Positions 58,410 through 64,000 of a stretch of 64,000 bases of DNA are shown piece after piece. Source of the stretch: Yamagishiella unicocca (taxonomy: Eukaryota > Chlorophyta > Chlorophyceae > Chlamydomonadales > Volvocaceae); assembly GCA_003116995.1 (NCBI GenBank), contig BDSL01000026.1:372001-436000 (forward strand), read 5' to 3'. How positions within the stretch are numbered: position 1 is the stretch's first letter; the number at the start of each line of letters is the position of its first letter. The notes under the pieces are model-generated. The model had not been told where the DNA came from, ran no database searches, and was given only the letters and a program-made list of their open reading frames with translations. The position numbers and the translations under genes were made by a program.

Positions 58410-60134
58410 TCAGGGCAGCCCGTACAGCTGCCGTAATGTCGTCAGCTGCTCAACTGTACACATTCCGCTGTCGTGAACCTCGTGTTCGCTGCCTGAGCTG
58501 CCCGGGGATGCCACCTCAGATTGCTGGGCGCCGGCGGCCGCTGCTGCGCCCTCCAGACCTGCGAACAGTTGCTCCAGCACGGGCTTGGAGGCGCTGCCGA
58601 GGAGCTTCACTGTGAGGGAGAAGCGTCCTGCGGCTGTGTTGGGAGGGAGAGGTTTTACGGGAGAACCGAAGAAAGGTCGTTGGGATAGATATGGTAAAGA
58701 TGCGCGGTGTGCTGTGAGCAGGCGCCGGTAATCCAGCGTCCATACAAGAATGATACTGCAGCCGGAAGGGCGCCGGTGCGGTGGACTGCTGACGGAGTGT
58801 CGGGTTGTGCTGGGTTGAGGCGTTGCTGGGTCACAGCAGTGCACTGTGCCCAACGCTGAACTACTAAAGGAGCGTGGAGCGGAGGAGCGGAGTCGCCAGC
58901 ACTGTAAGGCTATGCGACGGACAGATATTGGACTCTCGCATACATCGGTACGTGCGTCACGTCACGTCACGCGGCGGGCTGTTAAGTGTCGGTCAGGATG
59001 AATTGGTTGGGCCCGAGCCGATGACCGTGAGCAGCTGTCCTACGCTGTATGCTACAGCAGCGGTGTTTCTTTCCTCCACCTACCTGACAGGGCTCCCAGC
59101 AGCTGCACGACGAACGCCGCCTCCCGCAGCGCTGCACCCGAGCCGCCCTCCGCCTCCTCTGCAGCGCCGCCGTGGCCCAGCCAGCACGCCTCCAGCACTG
59201 CCAACAGCTCACGCAGCACCTCGGCGCTCACCTCCACACGGAAAACCGACCGCAGCGTGTCGGGGCCGCACAGTTTGAGGTAGCGGTACTTGTCGTCGGG
59301 CGTGGGGTAGTTTCGCCGCCAGTTCCTGTATGCAGCAGCACACCGTCGAGATGGGCCAAGAGGCAAAGGCTGGCCTGAAACATTATGCTTTGACAACTGT
59401 CATGGGGGGCGGAAGATCCGTCGTGGGCTGTGGTGGTGTACTGAAGCTTTCTCAGGACACAGTTTTTAAGCGCACTCAGGGCACTCAGGACCGCAAAGAT
59501 TGCGAGCGGGCAACCGACTGATAGTGCGAGCGGGCCTCATTACAACCGAAGTAGTTGGAGGGCAGCAGATCTATTAGAGGCGAACGGCTCTCCCAGCTAC
59601 TGGGCGAAAGGCTCTCAGAGATACTGGGAACAGGGACGACACGTCTGGACACGAAACACACCTGTAGAAGTCACCGCTTGTGCTGGGCACTTCAGCGGAC
59701 GCCGAAGGCGGTAGCTGCGACGCGCTAGCTTCCTCCTTTAAGGGCTTGCCATCCGCGCCAAAGTTCCAGCAGGGCGAAGGCCTATCTGCAGTTGGAATCG
59801 GCAGGCCTTGCTCATCGAGACATTCGAGTCCGGCCCCGACGGCAAAAATCCCGTACCATTGTTTTTCTTGTTAGGTGCGGTGATAGGTTTAAGGTGCGCG
59901 GTCAACACCATGTTCTTGAAAGCGTCATAATCGACCCGCTGCGCAACTGCGCGCTTCTTGGCTTCATCCACTGCCTGGAACAAGGACAAGGAAGGACACT
60001 TGAGAATTCTAGAAAGATTTGATTCGCACGTTCCGGGTTCGACTTGCTTTTCGCTTGAAGTCATCGTAGGATGCGTTCGCGAGCTCCTTCGACACCTTGG
60101 CCGGCCGAAAGCTAGGTGCATTTCCTTGTGTCAT
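58410..60134 (-). CDS. CCDC103: CCDC103/PR46b, dynein arm assembly factor
   Basis: CCDC103 helps attach or assemble axonemal dynein arms, so this organism should build motile cilia. Exons: 60134-60030, 59974-59857, 59785-59662, 59325-59084 and 58627-58410; phases agree, 268 residues (human 242). Family pattern: a charged N-terminus, then KRAVAQRVDYDAFKNMVLTA and HLKPIT, CWNFGADG, and GDFYRNWRRNYPTPDDKYRY. The RPAP3_C-type domain follows: LRSVFRVEVSAEVLRELLAV, AAFVVQLLGALSGRFSLTVK and LLGSASKPVLEQLFAGLE. The Ser/Gly/Glu tail ends in LRQLYGLP. It is convergent with UFM1, with 360 bp between stops. TTACA at 58110-58114 (TGTAA on this strand) is a candidate polyadenylation signal. The start is the only ATG that keeps the first exon open. 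Confidence 0.93.
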
Positions 60135-61401
60135 CTTACTTAACTTTACTTTTCCAATTGTCCTGAAGCCTAGAAAGACGTTGTCGCTTGGTCAATGCCG
60201 TACAAAAGTGCTCGTACCCGCTTTTTTGCCAACCCCACAGGCCACAACTTCAGTCATTAGGTCGTCGCAAGCCCCCTCCTCCCCCCCGTGCTGTTCGCCT
60301 ACAAGTATGTCACTGCTGGTTGAACCAGCCCGAACCAGCCCTTGCCAGCCCCTATCAACCTCTACCAACAGGACCCAATCAGTCTTAGAGCTGACCGCTA
60401 CCAGCGTATCCCACTTAACTACGCCCGACTTACAAGTCCGTGCGCGAAACCCTTTCTTCGGGACGTTCACGGAAACAAACGAGACCCGCAGCCGAACACG
60501 GAAAAAGCGGTCCGAATTTACCACCAGATGATGCAGATTCCCTCCTGCTTATAATTACGCTGGGCGGGAGGGCGAAGACGACGCCGGCTCACGAAGCGAT
60601 CAACGGCTGCGTGCGACTGGGACCTGATGTGGCCTGATGGGATGGGGTGCCCCGGCCGGGAGGTATCTGCTGGTCCTGTCCCGCCATCTGGCCAGCCATA
60701 AAATGCTATTGTCGGTAAAAACAGGACGTAATTGGTCGTCTAACGTGAAGGTTGACCTTCCTGGCTCGGCAGCTGGTGGTCGCTTCGTGTCGGTTGATAT
60801 TCCTCCCCTGGTCGTTACAAGGCTTGTACCCACCTGCCGGATTGCGTACTTCATTCAAAGTTATTCAATGGAAGATCTGGACATGAGGCTTCCCGAAGGT
60901 CCGCTGGCGGCGTCGTGTCGTGTCCTGCTATGCGTGAGCGTGTCGTGTCGAGTCGTGTCAGGGACAAGGCGACGCTGTCCATCTGATTCAGTTGTTAGGA
61001 GCTGCACTTGGGAATTCAATAATTACACAATTGTAGTATAATATTTGAATACTTATTTGTTCCGTCAATCCGTGTCCTTACAGTCCTGCTGGTTGCACCG
61101 TCGCTTTATCATAAGCCACAATCTCAGTCATAGTGTGGCCGGCAACCAGAATTCATTTGCTTGATGGAGTGGGAAGCAGTGAACAACGAGGTAAGCCTTG
61201 GGGAATGCTTCGTACCAAAAACAGTTGCAGCCACGGGTATGTCCTGATCGCTGCCACTTCAGGTTCGATGTTCCTATGCAAACATCACTTGTCGCGTCAA
61301 AACGAACCTCCGGCTCTCGCTAATCAAGAGCAGCTTGATGTCAACAGCGTTGGAACTGACACGACCAAGCTTTCCTGTCTTTTCCCGCTCTTCGCACGCA
61401 G
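60135..61401. other. Intergenic, divergent 5' regions
   Basis: Lies between the CCDC103 start and the gene at 61402. Open frames are short and unsupported. Repeated CGTGTCGTGTC-type words occur near 60915-60960. AT-rich around 61020-61065. Confidence 0.45.
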
Positions 61402-62588
61402 ATGGCCTGCGCAGATTTAGACACGCGTCATCGTGATCTTATTGAAAAGATGGTAAGCTGACCGTGTTGCCAGATGTGCGCCTGACTGTCCCCGGCTCCC
61501 GTATTCCCCGAACCCTCCCGAAGTACTTCATCCGTACGCAAGCAACAAGAAACGACATTTGGCCTCCTGTACATGCAGGCACGTGACCCCCAGCTAATCC
61601 CGGATTCCCTGGGTGCCATCGAGGCTGAGGTGATAATCGAGGCCACCGGTGCAGGCGGCCCCGGCAGCGCTGGCGGCTCTGACGGCTCCATACAGTCGGC
61701 CTTTCAGAGGATGCGAGCTGCCCTGGTTAGTGGGGTGAAGGGCGCCTACCCTGCTCAACACAGCGTTGATCCTTACCACATGGTCGGAAGCTAGAAATTT
61801 TGTGCCGGGAGAAATTTTGTGCTTCGGCGTTACATAAGCCCCCCATGGCACCCGGCCCTCGCCTGGCCTCGCCCCTCTGGCATTGAGATCGCCCCGCCAC
61901 ACCTCTTCATCCCCATACAGGAGCAAAACCCTAAAATATACCAGTCCTGGGCAGATGCATTCGGAGTCCAGCCCGGTGCCGAGTGCACAGGTACCGCCGC
62001 ACTGGGCTCGCCGGACGCCGCAGCCCTCCAAAATACGACGACTGCTCTGGTCAGTGGTTTTCCCCTATGCGACCGAGCCTTGCTAATGCGTTTTTAAGCT
62101 CCAGCGGCGATCACCCGCAAACACGCCAACACTGTGCACGCATGCAGCACTGCTCGATCCTTGTGTCTGTATGAGCGACAGGGCCCCCCGCACGCTTGCC
62201 CGTACATGCCCCGAAACCATACCTGTACGGCGTTGACCGAAGGTGACATGGCGCCGCAACCGTGCACGTGCAGAGCCGAGAAGCGCTACAGGCCGCCTGG
62301 AACGCTGCCGCTGCAGAGGTCCAGGGAGGCGCTGCCACTGCAGCGGTCCAGGGAGGTCCTGCAGCCTGGCGCCGGCCCCCAGGTGCTATCCAAGTCGGCA
62401 GCGCTATTCGCACCTGGGGCTTATGTCCCGCTAGCCGAGGGCTGGCCACTGGCTCGCATGGCAGCCGATCTGATGACGGCGGCCACTTAGCGACTGAGAC
62501 CGTGTCCGAGCCCGTGCGTTCGCTGCTGTTCCTTGCTGCTGGCGTAATCTTTGGCATCCTATTGTCTCGCAGCATCGCGTCTCGCTAG
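61402..62588 (+). CDS. Probable tail-anchored protein of unknown role
   Basis: Exons 61402-61452, 61579-61725, 61921-62049 and 62274-62588 join in phase 0 and give 213 residues. It opens MACADLDTRHRDLIEKMARD. Exon 2 has IPDSLGAIEAEVIIEA and a Gly/Ser linker, then IQSAFQRMRAAL. Exon 3 has NPKIYQSWADAFGVQPG. Exon 4 begins SREALQAAWNAAAAEVQGG and ends with one hydrophobic segment, RSLLFLAAGVIFGILLSRSI, five residues before the stop. That suggests C-terminal insertion into the ER or an organelle outer membrane. Donors are GTAAGC, GTTAGT and GTCAGT, the last being weak. I recognise no family. Confidence 0.55.
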
Positions 62589-63507
62589 CGAGATAGGTTA
62601 CGTAAGTTCGGAAGGCTCGGGGAGAGGGTGGTGTTTCCAAGCGCTGTACATGACTGTAATCCGTTGCGAGGCTGCGGTGAGTGGTGAAGTGCCGTGAGTA
62701 CGTGGCACAGTGTGGGTGGCAGTGAGGAGGAATGGTGTGGGTGTAGAGAGGTTGCGTGCGCCGCCCCAAGCGGCATGGCCCGTGCCTTGAGGGTTTCAGA
62801 GTTGGCGTCCGTCACGAGTCACAAGTGCCGCCATGTTTGATTGGGGAAAGGTCCGTCGAATACCCCCGCAGGCATATGCTGGGGTGGTCCCAGAGCACTA
62901 GGGCTGCTTTTCCCAGACTCCTTTCGTTCATATCAGAGCCAAATTGAGCAACTTGCTCATCGCAACATCGGTAGGGTCGGTAGCTGCTTTCCTGCAGCTT
63001 TGGAAGGGATTGATGCTTGTGATGGTTTCCGGGAGCAACTTGTTGTCGTCTTTGCCAAAATGCCGATCGCCCGCAATTCGTTGACGCGACCGCGCCCGCC
63101 CGAATCCACGCTCGCGGACACCGGTAGGCTGCATGTCCCTTGTAATACGTACGGCATGTGCATGGGGGATCTGTCGACCGCACACCCCGCCCCACCTGGG
63201 CGGGCGGTGGGGCTACTGGAATTGCGACACCGAACAAAAAGCCAGCCGGGCACTCCAGGGGAGGGGCACACACATGGGACCAGACTGCTGCACCGGCATG
63301 CCGTATATCGCCTTCACAATGTACATTGCGGTATGTGTTCCGCTCAAGGGAGTCGCTCCGTAGCCAGCTCACACCAACTCCGCCCTCACGACCCCGGCAT
63401 CAACCAGCCGCAGTCCAGCCGGCCGCTCCACACGTCATCCCTCCCTCCCTGTGCGCGCGCCCCCCTTTCCTCCGTCGTCACATGCCCCCCTGCCCCTCCG
63501 CCGGCTG
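62589..63507. other. Intergenic, convergent 3' regions
   Basis: No gene supported. It likely holds the 3' UTRs of the tail-anchored gene and of the gene at the right edge. A 186-residue minus-strand frame (62812-63372) has no recognisable features. Confidence 0.45.
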
Positions 63508-64000
63508 TCACATCTTCATCATGTCGTCTTTGACGCCCGGGTCGTCGGTGCCAGCGGGGTCTCCGCCCTCCGCCTTCTCCCGCTCCGCGTTGATTGCGGA
63601 CGCCACCTCGGTCAGGATGATGTCGGGGTCCCACGGCTCATCGGCCTCCTGAACCTGTGCGCCGCGGGACAGAAAACAAACGTGAAGGAACACGGCAGAG
63701 CCAGGCGCGGCGTGTCTGTGTGTGTGTTGCAGTTTTACCGCTAAGCTGCGGAACAACGGCACGGAAAAATGACAGCCGGGACTGCGCGAGCAGTCGCATT
63801 GTGCGCCTATGCGTGCAAGCAGGGACTGGCTTGAATTGGCGTCGAAACAGCAAACTCCTTGGCTTGGTGCTAGAGGCAGCCATTGCCTAACTCCGCGCTG
63901 GATCCTCTTTTCCAGGCACCCGGGCTGGCGCCAGGGCTACCAGGGCCTTACGTTACCCTCACCTCGTCCCCAAACCCAGCCCCTCCCACCCCGCCTCCCA
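63508..64000 (-). CDS. C-terminal part of an unknown protein, runs off the window
   Basis: The last exon, 63654-63508, has a CACAG acceptor and encodes [32 protein letters not shown], and an acidic end, [12 protein letters not shown], for 48 residues in phase 0. A GAG|GTGAGG donor at 63963 may end the previous exon, with a Gly-rich GAGFGDE reading. The gene continues beyond 64000. No family recognised. Confidence 0.5.

Noticed and set aside
1..64000. tRNA, rRNA, CRISPR, prophage or operon structures
   Set aside because: I scanned by eye for tRNA T-loop words, regular spaced repeats and clustered unspliced frames and found none. Tandem arrays here are intronic minisatellites without spacers.

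Overview
This window is nuclear DNA of a green alga, most likely a volvocine chlorophyte (Chlamydomonas/Volvox group). Genes are split into many short GC-rich exons with GTGAGT-type donors. One gene encodes a Ser-Pro/Pro-rich wall-type glycoprotein. The set includes a chloroplast carotenoid gene (ABA4), a cilium assembly gene (CCDC103) and plant-like metabolic genes (ThiM, glycine cleavage H). I see no CRISPR array, bacterial operon, tRNA or rRNA. All gene models were built by hand from exon reading frames, splice-site phases and recognised protein families.

Layout. 0.1-1.2 kb: small unknown gene (-). 2.6-4.8 kb: hydroxyethylthiazole kinase ThiM (-). 5.6-7.0 kb: ABA4-like neoxanthin-synthesis protein (+). 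8.4-14.6 kb: PWP2/UTP1, a WD40 component of the U3 processome (+), with a purine minisatellite in one intron. 16.4-20.8 kb: secreted hydroxyproline-rich glycoprotein (+). 20.9-27.8 kb: repeat-rich stretch with no convincing gene. 27.8-40.7 kb: 17-exon membrane-anchored TKL-type protein kinase of about 2,511 residues (-), whose introns hold several minisatellites. 40.7-43.4 kb: intergenic, with a 257-bp tandem duplication. 43.4-47.1 kb: low-complexity protein of unknown role (-). 48.6-49.2 kb: weakly supported exon-like pieces (-). 50.6-54.4 kb: UCH37/UCHL5 deubiquitinase (-). 54.65-55.5 kb: glycine cleavage H protein (+), divergent from UCH37 across about 276 bp. 57.4-58.0 kb: UFM1 (+). 58.4-60.1 kb: CCDC103 (-), convergent with UFM1. 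61.4-62.6 kb: probable tail-anchored protein (+). 63.5-64.0 kb: 3' end of a gene leaving the window (-).

These are independent housekeeping and cell-biology genes, so neighbours are not expected to share a pathway. Two proteins of ubiquitin-like biology (UCH37 and UFM1) lie 3 kb apart, but nothing suggests linkage.

The most distinctive non-gene signal is a family of short dispersed repeats found again and again inside introns of unrelated genes. It includes a 32-base perfect match shared by a PWP2 intron and a UCH37 intron. Two probable GC-AG introns (ThiM and the kinase) and the 257-bp duplication with internal inverted repeats are the other leads. I did not find a clearly new multi-gene system.
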